DNA of 64,000 nt from Pseudoflavonifractor phocaeensis (GCF_016901735.1 NZ_JACLZC010000002.1:1-64000); one strand, 5' to 3'; positions 42,009 to 51,039 are shown, numbered from the stretch's first letter. Program-made: numbers and translations. The notes: generated from the sequence alone by a model not told the origin.

Positions 42009-42239
42009 ATGCAGACAGAGTTTCCGGAACGATATATCACTCTGGGCTTAAAAATCGCCTATTACAGAAAAAAGGCAGGATTGACACAGGAGGTTCTTGC
42101 TGAACGGATCGGAAAAAGTGTTAATTTTGTCGGCCAGGTAGAAGGAACAGGAACAATTCGGGGTGTATCCTTGGAGACCCTGTTCAAAATTGCCCAAGTA
42201 TTGAAGATTCAGCCCTCCAAACTGTTGGAGGACGACTGA
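42009..42239 (+). CDS. XRE-family regulator
   Basis: A 76-residue protein, ATG 42009 after GGGAGGTG. It is a single helix-turn-helix domain of the Cro/C1 type (LGLKIAYYRKKAGLTQEVLAERIGKSVNFVGQVEG...SLETLFKIAQVLKIQPSKLLED) with no sensor domain. It is divergent from the SLOG gene and probably controls both genes through the TTTACTT repeats. It is followed by a strong bidirectional terminator. Confidence 0.85.
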   Translation: MQTEFPERYITLGLKIAYYRKKAGLTQEVLAERIGKSVNFVGQVEGTGTIRGVSLETLFKIAQVLKIQPSKLLEDD

Positions 42240-42259
42240 TTAACATTGTAAAAAGAAAG

Positions 42260-42302
42260 GGAGTGCCGCCGCCGGAATATACCCGGTGGCGGCACTCCTC
42301 TT
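42260..42302. terminator. Bidirectional terminator
   Basis: GGAGTGCCGCC (42260 to 42270) pairs with GGCGGCACTCC (42288 to 42298), with an inner CGG/CCG pair, followed by TCTTTT. It separates the XRE gene from the converging ABC pair 2. Confidence 0.8.
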
Positions 42303-42329
42303 TTCATGATGGTTTGGGCGTTCCTCCTC

Positions 42330-44060
42330 TTAGAGCTTCCACTGGCCGGACTCTTTACGGCCGGATACGAACGCTTGATACAGGCCCTCCTGGGCCATGA
42401 GCTGGCTGTGGGTGCCCCGCTGAACGATCTGTCCGCCGTCCAGCACCAGTATCTGGTCGGCGTTGCGGACCGTCTTCAGCCGGTGAGCGATCATCAGAAT
42501 GGTCTTGTTCCGAGTCAGGGCTTCGATGGCCTTTTGCAGCCGGTCCTCATTCTCCGGGTCTACATTGGCGGTGGCTTCATCCAGAATCACGATGGGAGCA
42601 TCCTTCAGGATCGCCCGGGCAATGGAGATGCGCTGCTTCTCGCCGCCGGAAAGACTGGAGCCACCCTCGCCGATGACGGTGTCATAGCCTTGGGGCAGGG
42701 TGAGAATGAAGTCGTGGCAACAGGCTTTCTTCGCCGCAGCCACCACTTCCTCGTGGGTGGCATTGGGGCATCCAAACTTGATGTTGTTTTCCACCGTGTC
42801 GGCAAAGAGATAGACCTTCTGAAATACCATGGAGATCTGATCCATCAGGTCCTCCAGAGTATAGTCCTTCACATTCTGACCGCCCACAAGGACGGTGCCG
42901 CTCTCCACATCCCAGAACCGGGCGATGAGATTACACAGTGTGGTTTTCCCGGAACCGCTGGGGCCCACGATGGCGGTGGTGGTTCTGTCCGGGATGGCGA
43001 AGGATACATCCCGCAGGATAGGCCGCTGGTCATAAGAGAACGAAACATGGTCGAAGGTAATGCCGTGCTCCCTGGGCGTGCCGGCCCGACCGGTCTCTGC
43101 CAGCTGGGGCATGGCGTCCGTCTCATCGGCATGGGCCATGCAGCTGCTGACGATACGCAGCAGGGACATGCCGCTGCCCGCCGAGGAGATCTGAGCAAAG
43201 ACCAGGAAGGACATGATGACCACCATCAGAGCGTTGGCCAGAATCATCGTTCCGGAGAGATAGAACCATACCGCCGCAAACATCATGGCCACGCTTCCCA
43301 GCTGGAGCGCGATCCCCTGCGCCATAATATAAGGGGTGAACATCTTTTCGATGTTCAGGTTGCTGCGGCAGTTGTATTCCAGTGCTTCCTGCAAGGTGCG
43401 GTCACCCCGTCCGGTGAGGTTGAAGGACTTCACCACGCTCATGCCCTGCACATACTCCAGCACCGCCTCCACCAGTTTGGCCTCGGATTTCTGACGGTGC
43501 GGGGCGAGGGCGGCGGATTTTTGCTCCATGGCCGAGGTGATGAACAAATAAACTGTTGTAGCAGCCACCACAATGAGACCGATCCGCCAGTCAAAAATCA
43601 GGATCATCACCGTAAAGACCAGAGCGTTGAGCATCCCGCCCAGCATGGTCACCAACACCATGGGGGCCACAGTCTCCACATTGTCCAGCACGGTGGTGCA
43701 GACCCCGGTGAGCTCTCCTAGGCTGTTGTCGTTGAAGTAGCCCATGGGGACGGATTTCATCCGCTGCCCGATGGCCACGCGCTTATTTGCCGCCATGAAG
43801 TACCCTGCGTGGGTCTGCTCAAGCTGGGAGAAATATCTGGTCACGGCGCTGCCCAGAATACTGACTGCCAACAGGCCCAGCGCCTGCCACGCCGTGGCAG
43901 GGCCGATTTTTCCATCCAGCAGAGCCAGGATGGTGTAGTAGATGGCGGCAATCTCAAACATATGGAATACCGCATTGAAAAAGCAGGCGATCACCGAGCG
44001 CCGGATGTTGCGCTGTTCCTTACCGGCAAACCGCCAGATACCTCTGAATGTCTCGATCAT
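42330..44060 (-). CDS. YbtQ/IrtB-like ABC transporter, pair 2 subunit B
   Basis: A 576-residue half-transporter begun at ATG 44060 behind AAAGGAGGG. It has a six-helix membrane domain (MGYFNDNSLGELTGVCTTVLDNVE in the first cytoplasmic loop) and an ATPase domain with VGPSGSGKTT, LSGGEKQRISIARA and IVILDEATANVD. The start codon overlaps the stop of its partner gene (ATGA). It is the same paralogue type as 25278 and 49111. Confidence 0.85.
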   Translation of the reverse strand: MIETFRGIWRFAGKEQRNIRRSVIACFFNAVFHMFEIAAIYYTILALLDGKIGPATAWQALGLLAVSILGSAVTRYFSQLEQTHAGYFMAANKRVAIGQRMKSVPMGYFNDNSLGELTGVCTTVLDNVETVAPMVLVTMLGGMLNALVFTVMILIFDWRIGLIVVAATTVYLFITSAMEQKSAALAPHRQKSEAKLVEAVLEYVQGMSVVKSFNLTGRGDRTLQEALEYNCRSNLNIEKMFTPYIMAQGIALQLGSVAMMFAAVWFYLSGTMILANALMVVIMSFLVFAQISSAGSGMSLLRIVSSCMAHADETDAMPQLAETGRAGTPREHGITFDHVSFSYDQRPILRDVSFAIPDRTTTAIVGPSGSGKTTLCNLIARFWDVESGTVLVGGQNVKDYTLEDLMDQISMVFQKVYLFADTVENNIKFGCPNATHEEVVAAAKKACCHDFILTLPQGYDTVIGEGGSSLSGGEKQRISIARAILKDAPIVILDEATANVDPENEDRLQKAIEALTRNKTILMIAHRLKTVRNADQILVLDGGQIVQRGTHSQLMAQEGLYQAFVSGRKESGQWKL

Positions 44061-45802
44061 ACCGTTTCTCCCTCCTTTGCGCCCATGTGAGCCTGCCACA
44101 GATCGACGTACAACGGGCAATGGCGCAGCAGGTCTTCATGCCTGCCCTGCGCCTCGATGCTTCCATCCTTCACCACCACGATCTGATCTGCGCCGGTGAT
44201 GGTGGACAGGCGGTGGGCAATGACGATGACCGTCTTACCCTCCACCAGTTTTGCCACTGCCCGCTGGACCACCGCTTCATTCTCCGGATCAATGTAGGCG
44301 GTGGCCTCGTCCAGAATCACCACGGGGGCGTTTTTCAGCATGGCCCGGGCGATGGCGATACGCTGCCGCTCTCCTCCGGAGAGATGGGCGCCTCCGCCGC
44401 CCACCCGGGTGTCATAGCCATGCTCCAACTGGCGGATGAAACCGTCGCATCCGGCGGCTTTGCCGACTTGTTCCACTTCTTGATCCGTGGCATTTACCCG
44501 GCCCATACGGATATTTTCCCGGATGGTATCGTCAAAGAGGTAATTGTCCTGAGAAACAAAGGCCACCTGGTCATAGAGTTGTTCCAGCGGGATACGGCTT
44601 TCCTCCACGCCGCCCAGGGTAATGCGGCCCTCGGTCACATCCCAGAAACCGGCGATGAGCTTGGCAATGGTGGACTTGCCCGAACCGGAGGGACCAACCA
44701 AAGCGGTGAGGCTGCCGGCCGGAATGGTGAGGGAGATGTTGTGGAGGATCTCCTTGTCTTGGGCATATCCAAAGGAGACATGATCCAAGGCGATATCCGG
44801 TCTTCCCAGCTGTGCCGGCTGTGTTCCGTGATCCTGCTCCGGCTTCAGGAGGATCTCGTCCACCGAACCTACGATGGTACCCACCTTGGCAAGATTATCC
44901 ACAAAGCCCATGGCGGCAATGAGAGGCCCCACAATACTCATGGACAGGATGATGGTGGTGAGAAATACCTCCGCGGACAAGCTGCCGTCCGTGTAGAAGA
45001 TCCAGCCCACAGGCAGCACCGTAATCAGCGTGGTGGGAGCGATGGCATAGGCCAGCGCCATTCCGAACTGGCATTTCTTCATCCAGTTGTAGTAGTAGGC
45101 AGCATTGGCCCGCACCCGGGAGGAGAACTTCTCATAGGAGTTCTTTCCCTGATTGAAGGCCTTGATGACCTCAATGCCGCCGATGTATTCCACAATGGTC
45201 TCGTTCATGGCCTGGGTCGTCTCCACCGCACCCTGATAGTCCTTGCCATAGCTGCCCATGATGGCCATCATAAAAGCCATGCCCACAGGAATGGACACCA
45301 GACTCAGCAATGCCATGCGCCAGTCCAGCGTAAACAGATACACGAGAACGCATACCGGCGCCAGCAGATTGGAGGTCATCTCCGGCAGCAGGTGGGCCAG
45401 TGTCGTCTCCATACTCTCCACCTGATCTACCACGATCTGTTTGAGCCGGCCGCTGGAGGTGTCCAGAATGTCTCCCAAGGGTAAGCGGGGCATTTTGGAC
45501 AGAACCATCTTCCGGATGTCCCGCAGGATCTGGAAGGTGGCCTTGTGGGAGAGGGAGAGCGCCAGATTGTAAAGCAGAGTTTTGGCCAGATAGCCACCAA
45601 GGGCCACCATGCACCACAGAAGATAGAAGTTCCAGTCCCGCTGCCCGGTGAGAAGCGCTACCAGGATACGCCCTGCCGAGAGATACGGCAGCAGACCCAG
45701 CAGGACACCCGCCACCGCGCAGAAGATGGCGGCAATCAGGCCGCCGTGATGATCCTTGCCCAGCTGCCACAACCGCAGCAGTGGGCTTTGTGTTTGCTGC
45801 AT
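44057..45802 (-). CDS. YbtP/IrtA-like ABC transporter, pair 2 subunit A
   Basis: A 581-residue half-transporter started at ATG 45802 after AAGGAGG. It has a six-helix membrane domain and an ATPase domain with VGPSGSGKST, LSGGERQRIAIARA and VVILDEATAYID. The regulon palindrome (site D) lies directly upstream of the ribosome binding site. It is controlled from the TetR1 side and is mirrored by pair 3 across the 46.5-kb spacer. The substrate is unknown; siderophore or metal complex is inferred. Confidence 0.85.
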   Translation of the reverse strand: MQQTQSPLLRLWQLGKDHHGGLIAAIFCAVAGVLLGLLPYLSAGRILVALLTGQRDWNFYLLWCMVALGGYLAKTLLYNLALSLSHKATFQILRDIRKMVLSKMPRLPLGDILDTSSGRLKQIVVDQVESMETTLAHLLPEMTSNLLAPVCVLVYLFTLDWRMALLSLVSIPVGMAFMMAIMGSYGKDYQGAVETTQAMNETIVEYIGGIEVIKAFNQGKNSYEKFSSRVRANAAYYYNWMKKCQFGMALAYAIAPTTLITVLPVGWIFYTDGSLSAEVFLTTIILSMSIVGPLIAAMGFVDNLAKVGTIVGSVDEILLKPEQDHGTQPAQLGRPDIALDHVSFGYAQDKEILHNISLTIPAGSLTALVGPSGSGKSTIAKLIAGFWDVTEGRITLGGVEESRIPLEQLYDQVAFVSQDNYLFDDTIRENIRMGRVNATDQEVEQVGKAAGCDGFIRQLEHGYDTRVGGGGAHLSGGERQRIAIARAMLKNAPVVILDEATAYIDPENEAVVQRAVAKLVEGKTVIVIAHRLSTITGADQIVVVKDGSIEAQGRHEDLLRHCPLYVDLWQAHMGAKEGETV

Positions 45803-45816
45803 AAATAAGCCTCCTT

Positions 45817-45834
45817 AGTTAGTTATTGCTAACC
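45817..45834. promoter_or_regulatory. Metal-regulon palindrome, site D
   Basis: AGTTAGTTATTGCTAACC lies just upstream of the ribosome binding site of the pair 2 subunit A gene. There is no clear promoter between it and the terminator of the TetR1 gene, so it may act as a roadblock on readthrough transcripts. Confidence 0.7.
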
Positions 45835-45846
45835 TTTGGTTCTATG

Positions 45847-45873
45847 AAAAGGCCGCCGGAAAAGCGGCCTTTT
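45847..45873. terminator. Terminator of TetR1
   Basis: AAAAGGCCGC and GCGGCCTTTT form a stem with a 7-base loop, giving T-runs on both strands. It lies between the TetR1 stop and ABC pair 2. Confidence 0.75.
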
Positions 45874-45876
45874 GCA

Positions 45877-46506
45877 CTACCGGAAGTTTTCAGGATGAAA
45901 AATCGTTTCAAATCCTGCCATGTGATAGCGGTTGAGCTGGCGGACATAGTGGAGCGCCCGGGCCTTATCCATGCGGTGCCGCACCGGCTCAAACATTCCG
46001 TTGAAGTAGGCGGTGGTAACGATATGGATCAAGTCCTCGGTGACCTGACCGGAGCGGACGCTCTCACAGCCGATGACCTCCATGTATTTGTAGGTGTAAC
46101 TGACTTCGATCTCCACCAACTCGTCAATATAGTGGGCATATTCCGTCCCGGCGGCCCGGCGGAGCAGCAGTTCAAACTCCGGCAGGTGCTCATAGATGTA
46201 GTCAAACAGTCCCTCCTGGGCATGGGCAGTGTAACGCCCCATCTCCTCCTGCTGGGTTGGGCCGTCAAACTGGTGAAAAGACTCCTGAATCTCCAAAAAA
46301 CGGCGCTTCAGCTCTCCCGCGGCAGGCTCCACCAGGGCCCGGAACAATCCCGCCTTGTCGGTAAAGCGGGTATAGATGGAGCCGGTGCTGGTTCCCGCCG
46401 CTTTGGCGATGTCCCGCAGGGAGGCCAGAGCAAAGCCTTTTTCCAAAAATTCCCGACGGGCGCAGCGGAGTACATTTTCATAGACCCCTTCGATCTGCTT
46501 TGCCAT
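45877..46506 (-). CDS. TetR-family repressor 1
   Basis: A 209-residue protein begun at ATG 46506 after GAGAGGCG. The N-terminal helix-turn-helix domain (NVLRCARREFLEKGFALASLRDIAKAAGTSTGSIYTRFTDKAGLF) is typical of TetR, followed by a helical ligand domain. A TTGACA-N17-TATATT promoter and an inverted repeat (46521 to 46554) precede the gene, so it probably represses itself and the downstream ABC pair 2. The gene ends with TAG. Confidence 0.85.
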   Translation of the reverse strand: MAKQIEGVYENVLRCARREFLEKGFALASLRDIAKAAGTSTGSIYTRFTDKAGLFRALVEPAAGELKRRFLEIQESFHQFDGPTQQEEMGRYTAHAQEGLFDYIYEHLPEFELLLRRAAGTEYAHYIDELVEIEVSYTYKYMEVIGCESVRSGQVTEDLIHIVTTAYFNGMFEPVRHRMDKARALHYVRQLNRYHMAGFETIFHPENFR

Positions 46507-46520
46507 GGTATCGCCTCTCA

Positions 46521-46554
46521 ATTCAAAACACTGTTTCATAACGATGTTTTGAAT
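46521..46554 (-). promoter_or_regulatory. Probable TetR1 operator
   Basis: ATTCAAAACA (46521 to 46530) and TGTTTTGAAT (46545 to 46554) form an inverted repeat immediately downstream of, and overlapping, the -10 element of the TetR1 promoter. Confidence 0.6.
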
Positions 46555-46580
46555 ATACAACCAAAAAGCAAGTTTGTCAA
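46552..46580 (-). promoter_or_regulatory. TetR1 promoter
   Basis: Minus strand: TTGACA (46580 to 46575), 17-base spacer, TATATT (46557 to 46552). Confidence 0.8.
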
Positions 46581-46594
46581 GAGAGGATTTCTCC

Positions 46595-46623
46595 TTGACA
46601 GTGATAGAAAGGAATGCTATATT
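46595..46623 (+). promoter_or_regulatory. TetR2 promoter
   Basis: TTGACA (46595 to 46600), 17-base spacer, TATATT (46618 to 46623). It has the same elements and spacing as the divergent TetR1 promoter. Confidence 0.8.
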
Positions 46624-46653
46624 GATAATCAGATTATCGGTAATCAAATTATC
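46624..46653 (+). promoter_or_regulatory. Probable TetR2 operator
   Basis: GATAATCAGATTATC (46624 to 46638) is a palindrome, and the adjacent GGTAATCAAATTATC (46639 to 46653) is a similar 15-bp unit. They start directly after the -10 element, so a bound repressor would block initiation. Confidence 0.65.
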
Positions 46654-46672
46654 ATTTGTCGGGAGGGGTGTT

Positions 46673-47293
46673 ATGGCAAGACCGGATACTTCCATCGACC
46701 CTCGGATCATGGACAGTGCCAGAGAGGAGTTCCTGGCGCTGGGCTTTGAGCAGGCTTCCCTGAAATCCATCTGCCAGCGGGCTGGGGTGACAACCGGCGC
46801 CCTTTATAAGCGTTACGCCGGAAAAGAGGAACTGTTTCGCGCTGTGGTGGCGGATACGGTGGCGGATTTGGATGCTGTTTATGAGGAGCGGACGGCGGTG
46901 CCGGCATCCGCCCTCTCCGACGAAGACCTGATCCGGGCGTGGTATATGGATGAGGAATACATGCTGTGGTGGTTCCGCTTTCTCAATGAGCGGCGGGATG
47001 GCTTTGTGCTGCTGCTCACCGGAGCGGAGGGCACCGCCTACGCCAACTTCCAACACGACTGGGTGGAGAAAATGACGGAAGGCACCTGGACCTACTACGC
47101 CGAGGCCAGACGCCGGGGCTTGTGTACTGTGGATATGACGCAGGAGGAGCTCCATGTAGTCCTGTCCGCCTTCTGGACCACCATTTACGAGCCCTTTATC
47201 CACGCCTTCGCCTGGCCGGAGATCCAGCGCCACTGCACTTTGGTCTGCCGTCTCTTTGACTGGTACGCTGCCCTGGGATTCCCCAAGGGATGA
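46673..47293 (+). CDS. TetR-family repressor 2
   Basis: A 206-residue protein begun at ATG 46673 after GGGAGGGG. Its helix-turn-helix domain (IMDSAREEFLALGFEQASLKSICQRAGVTTGALYKRYAGKEELF) is of the TetR type, and the helical C terminus is not similar to that of TetR1 beyond the fold. It is divergent from TetR1 and upstream of ABC pair 3. It likely represses itself through the tandem GATAAT repeats and may control pair 3. Confidence 0.85.
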   Translation: MARPDTSIDPRIMDSAREEFLALGFEQASLKSICQRAGVTTGALYKRYAGKEELFRAVVADTVADLDAVYEERTAVPASALSDEDLIRAWYMDEEYMLWWFRFLNERRDGFVLLLTGAEGTAYANFQHDWVEKMTEGTWTYYAEARRRGLCTVDMTQEELHVVLSAFWTTIYEPFIHAFAWPEIQRHCTLVCRLFDWYAALGFPKG

Positions 47294-47298
47294 AAAAC

Positions 47299-47318
47299 GC
47301 CTCTGCGGAGGCTTTTTT
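47299..47318 (+). terminator. Terminator of TetR2
   Basis: GCCTC (47299 to 47303) and GAGGC (47308 to 47312) form a stem followed by six T. It lies between TetR2 and the regulon palindrome upstream of ABC pair 3. Confidence 0.7.
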
Positions 47319-47328
47319 CTCGCTAATA

Positions 47329-47346
47329 AGTTAGCAATAACTAACT
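47329..47346. promoter_or_regulatory. Metal-regulon palindrome, site E
   Basis: AGTTAGCAATAACTAACT lies just upstream of the AGGAG of ABC pair 3, in the same relative position as site D has to pair 2. Confidence 0.7.
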
Positions 47347-47362
47347 AAAAAGGAGTGATACT

Positions 47363-49114
47363 GTGTTTCAAAAAGTCCTGCGCTACACCGGACGCCACCG
47401 GAAGACGACTTATGCCTCCATTCTGGTACTGGTGGCCGGCGTGGCCATGAGCGTGCTGCCCTATTTCTTCCTCTACCGCCTGCTGCGGCCCCTGCTGACT
47501 GGGGGCAGTCTCACGTTGGAGGAAACCCTGTTCAACGCCGGGGCCATGGCTCTGTGCATGGTCCTCTACAGCCTTCTTTATGTGGAGGGGCTGGCTCTGT
47601 CCCACCGCTCCGCCTATCATACTTTGGAAAACCTCCGGCTCCATCTCCAGAGCAAGCTGGAAAAGCAGCCCCTGGGCGCGATCCAGGAGAAGGGCGTTGG
47701 AGTCTGGAAGAAGATGTTCATTGACGACATTGAGAGCATGGAACTTCTGCTGGCCCACGCCCTGCCGGAAGGGCTGTCCAATCTGGCGGTGCCGGTGGTG
47801 GTATTTGCGGCCATGTTCCTCACGGACTGGAAGCTGGGTCTGCTTTCCCTCTGCTCCCTTCCGCTGGGCGTACTGGCCATGGGCATGATGTACCGCTCCG
47901 GCATGAGCAAGATGGGAGACTACTACGCCGCCGGGCAGAAAATGAACAACACCATCGTGGAGTACATCAACGGCATGGAAGTCGTGAAAGTCTTCAACCG
48001 GGACGGAGAGTCATATCACCGCTTTGAGACCGATGTAAAAAACTACCGTGATTTTACTCTGGATTGGTTCCGGGCCTGCTGGCTGTGGATGGCCCTCTAC
48101 ACCAGCATTTTGCCCTGCGTGGCGCTGGTGCTGCTGCCGGTGGGCGGCTATCTGGTACTCGCCGGCGCCTCTACCTTGCCGGATTACGCGCTGGTATTGT
48201 GCATGTCTTTTTCCGTGGGACCGCCTCTGATCCGAGCCATGAACTTTATGTCGGTGCTGCCCCAGCTGAGCTACAAGATTGACCAAATGGAATCTCTGTT
48301 CAATATTCCGCCCCTGAAAGAAGGAAAAACGGATTTCAACGGAAACGATTTGCAGATCCGCTTTGAGAATGTGCGGTTTTCTTATGAAAAGGACGAAGTC
48401 CTCCACGGCATCTCCTTCTCTGTCCCACAGGGCAGCCTTACCGCTTTGGTGGGAGAATCCGGCAGCGGGAAATCGACCCTTGCCAAGCTGCTGGTCCACT
48501 TTTACGATGTGACGGACGGACGCATTACGCTGGGGGGGCAAGACCTGCGAGAGATGTCCCTCGCCTCTCTGAATGAGCAGATCTCCTTCGTCGCGCAGGA
48601 GCAGTTCCTGTTCAACACCAGCCTGTTGGAGAACATCCGGCTGGGAAGACCCGGCGCCACCGACGAGGAGGTGCTGGCGGCGGCGGAACGGGCTCAATGC
48701 GGAGAGTTTCTGAAACAGCTGGAAAAAGGAATCTATACCATGGCCGGCGATGGCGGCAAAGGGCTTTCCGGCGGGGAGCGGCAGCGGATCGCCCTGGCCC
48801 GGGCGATTTTGAAGAACGCTCCCATCGTGGTGCTGGATGAGGCCACCGCTTTTTTGGACCCGGAGAATGAGGAGAAAATGAACGCCGCCATTGCCGAGGT
48901 GATCCGGGGCAAGACGGTCATCGTCATCGCCCACCGGCTTCAGTCCATTGCAGGTGCCGATCAGATCGTGGTGCTGGATCAGGGCAATGTGGCAGGGATT
49001 GGCCGCCACGATACATTGCGAAAGACTTGCCCCGCCTATGAAAAACTGTGGCGGGCTGCCGAGGGAGCCGCTGCCTGGCGTGTCTCTGCGGAGAAAGGAG
49101 GCGACGAGGCATGA
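47363..49114 (+). CDS. YbtP/IrtA-like ABC transporter, pair 3 subunit A
   Basis: A 583-residue half-transporter begun at GTG 47363, 7 bases after AGGAG. It has six membrane helices, then Walker A VGESGSGKST, LSGGERQRIALARA and VVLDEATAFLD. It overlaps the start of its partner by 4 bases (ATGA). The membrane domain resembles the first subunits of pairs 1 and 2 (PYFFLYRLLRPLL). Confidence 0.85.
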   Translation: MFQKVLRYTGRHRKTTYASILVLVAGVAMSVLPYFFLYRLLRPLLTGGSLTLEETLFNAGAMALCMVLYSLLYVEGLALSHRSAYHTLENLRLHLQSKLEKQPLGAIQEKGVGVWKKMFIDDIESMELLLAHALPEGLSNLAVPVVVFAAMFLTDWKLGLLSLCSLPLGVLAMGMMYRSGMSKMGDYYAAGQKMNNTIVEYINGMEVVKVFNRDGESYHRFETDVKNYRDFTLDWFRACWLWMALYTSILPCVALVLLPVGGYLVLAGASTLPDYALVLCMSFSVGPPLIRAMNFMSVLPQLSYKIDQMESLFNIPPLKEGKTDFNGNDLQIRFENVRFSYEKDEVLHGISFSVPQGSLTALVGESGSGKSTLAKLLVHFYDVTDGRITLGGQDLREMSLASLNEQISFVAQEQFLFNTSLLENIRLGRPGATDEEVLAAAERAQCGEFLKQLEKGIYTMAGDGGKGLSGGERQRIALARAILKNAPIVVLDEATAFLDPENEEKMNAAIAEVIRGKTVIVIAHRLQSIAGADQIVVLDQGNVAGIGRHDTLRKTCPAYEKLWRAAEGAAAWRVSAEKGGDEA

Positions 49115-50850
49115 TCGCGCTGATGAAACGAATCCTGTCCGTATCCGGCCCCTATCAGGGGCGGATCAAGCTGGCCTTTGTCTTTGCGTTCCTGAAGGCC
49201 ATGCTGTCCAAGGCCCCCATCGGTCTGTCCTTCCTGGCCCTGAGCGCTTTTCTCCAGGGAACCATGACGGCACGGCTGTGCCTGTGGCTGGCGGTGGGCA
49301 CGGTGGGTTGCGTTCTGCTGGAGTGCCTGTACCAGAACATCGCCGACCGGCTCCAGGCCGCGGCGGGCTATATGGTATTCGCCGATCTGCGCATGGAGCT
49401 AGGACGGCATCTGCGCCGCCTGCCCATGGGCTATTTCACAGAGGGCAACATCGGCAAAATCAGTTCCGTTCTGTCCACCGACATGGTGTTCATTGAGGAG
49501 AACTGTATGCACGACATTGCCAACATGATGAGCTATACCTTTGCCCAAGCCATTCTTGTGCTGTGGCTGGCCTTCCTGAATCCCTGGCTGGGACTGGCCG
49601 CCTTGGTGGTGGTGCTGATTATCTGGCAGCTGGGCCGCGCATCTCTGGGGAGCACCCTGGCCCACTCCGACATCCGACAGGAGCAGAGCGAGGCGCTTAC
49701 ACGGGCAGTGCTGGACTATGTGGAGGGCATTGGTATTGCCAAGACCTTCAACCTGCTGGGAGAGCGTTCCGAGCAACTCACCGAAAATTTCGCCCGGAGC
49801 CGCAAGGTCAGCATCGAGTTCGAGGAGAGTCAGGCCCCCTGGATGCGGGCCCTTTATCTGGTGTGCGGTCTGGGCTCGGTGCTGATGATCCCCCTGTCTC
49901 TCTGGCTCTATGGCCGGGGGCAGCTCTCCATCACCTTCCTGCTGGGTGTCCTGCTCTTCGTCTTTGACCTCTTCGGCCCCATTAAAGCGCTCTATAGTCA
50001 AGCCACCCGCCTGACGGTGATGAACGCCTGCATGGACCGGATCGAGGCAGTGTTGGCTCAGCCGGAACTGCCTGACCGGGGCCGGGAGACCTTACCCAAA
50101 GCCGGCGGTGCCCCGGAGGTGGAGTTCCGAAATGTCACCTTCGCCTACGGGGAGAAAGAGGTACTGCATGATGTCTCTTTCACACTGGAGAAAAACCGGA
50201 TGCTGGCCCTGGTGGGGCCCTCTGGCGGCGGTAAAAGTACGGTAGCCAACCTGCTCTCCCGGTTTTGGGATGTCAAACAGGGCCAAATTTTAGTGCGGGG
50301 CAGGGATATCCGCGATATTCCTCTTTCTGATCTGATGGATCAGATCTCTATGGTGTTCCAGCGGGTCTACTTATTCCAAGATACCGTCTATAACAACATC
50401 GCCATGGGGCGGACAGACGCCACACGGGAGGAGGTTTATGAGGCGGCCAGAAAAGCCCGATGCTATGACTTCATCATGGAGCTGCCCGACGGCTTTGACA
50501 CGGTCATCGGCGAAGGTGGAGCCAGCCTATCCGGCGGAGAGCGGCAGCGAATCTCCATTGCCCGCTGCATTCTGAAGGATGCTCCCATCGTCATTCTGGA
50601 TGAGGCCACTGCCAGCGTGGACGCCGACAATGAGAGCTACATCCAGGAGGCCATCACCCAACTGTGCCGGGGCAAGACCCTGCTGGTCATTGCCCACCGG
50701 CTCAATACCATTCGTCACGCCGATGAGATCCTGGTTATCGACCAGGGGCGCATCGTTCAGGCCGGCGCCCACGACACACTTATGGAGGAGGAGGGCATTT
50801 ACCGCCGCTTCATCACCGCCCGCTCCAATCCCACCGGTTGGTGCCGGTAA
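49111..50850 (+). CDS. YbtQ/IrtB-like ABC transporter, pair 3 subunit B
   Basis: A 579-residue half-transporter begun at ATG 49111. It has six membrane helices (MGYFTEGNIGKISSVLSTDMV in the first loop) and an ATPase domain with VGPSGGGKST, LSGGERQRISIARC and IVILDEATASVD. It forms a heterodimer-type pair with the previous gene. A GAATGGCCGGGA/TCCCGGTCATTC stem follows the stop codon. Confidence 0.85.
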   Translation: MIALMKRILSVSGPYQGRIKLAFVFAFLKAMLSKAPIGLSFLALSAFLQGTMTARLCLWLAVGTVGCVLLECLYQNIADRLQAAAGYMVFADLRMELGRHLRRLPMGYFTEGNIGKISSVLSTDMVFIEENCMHDIANMMSYTFAQAILVLWLAFLNPWLGLAALVVVLIIWQLGRASLGSTLAHSDIRQEQSEALTRAVLDYVEGIGIAKTFNLLGERSEQLTENFARSRKVSIEFEESQAPWMRALYLVCGLGSVLMIPLSLWLYGRGQLSITFLLGVLLFVFDLFGPIKALYSQATRLTVMNACMDRIEAVLAQPELPDRGRETLPKAGGAPEVEFRNVTFAYGEKEVLHDVSFTLEKNRMLALVGPSGGGKSTVANLLSRFWDVKQGQILVRGRDIRDIPLSDLMDQISMVFQRVYLFQDTVYNNIAMGRTDATREEVYEAARKARCYDFIMELPDGFDTVIGEGGASLSGGERQRISIARCILKDAPIVILDEATASVDADNESYIQEAITQLCRGKTLLVIAHRLNTIRHADEILVIDQGRIVQAGAHDTLMEEEGIYRRFITARSNPTGWCR

Positions 50851-50876
50851 ACACAGTGAGCCGAACGAAACGGAAA

Positions 50877-50910
50877 GAATGGCCGGGAGATGTATCCCGG
50901 TCATTCTTCG
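50877..50910 (+). terminator. Terminator of ABC pair 3
   Basis: GAATGGCCGGGA (50877 to 50888) pairs with TCCCGGTCATTC (50895 to 50906), with one G-U pair, followed by TTCG. The T-run is weak. Confidence 0.6.
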
Positions 50911-50968
50911 TTCCAGCTTCTTCCCTTGATTGATCCCGGGGGGCATACAAATCCAATATAGTGGCATC

Positions 50969-50997
50969 TTGCAATTTCATGCGACAAAGAGTATGAT
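50969..50997 (+). promoter_or_regulatory. Promoter upstream of the methyltransferase at 51040
   Basis: TTGCAA (50969 to 50974), 17-base spacer, TATGAT (50992 to 50997). The regulon palindrome (site F) begins 3 bases after the -10 element. Confidence 0.65.
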
Positions 50998-50999
50998 GT

Positions 51000-51017
51000 G
51001 GTTAGCACGAACTAACC
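51000..51017. promoter_or_regulatory. Metal-regulon palindrome, site F
   Basis: GGTTAGCACGAACTAACC, extended by an outer T and A, covers the predicted transcription start of the operon beginning at 51040. Confidence 0.75.
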
Positions 51018-51039
51018 ATCATTGAGGTGACCATACTGT

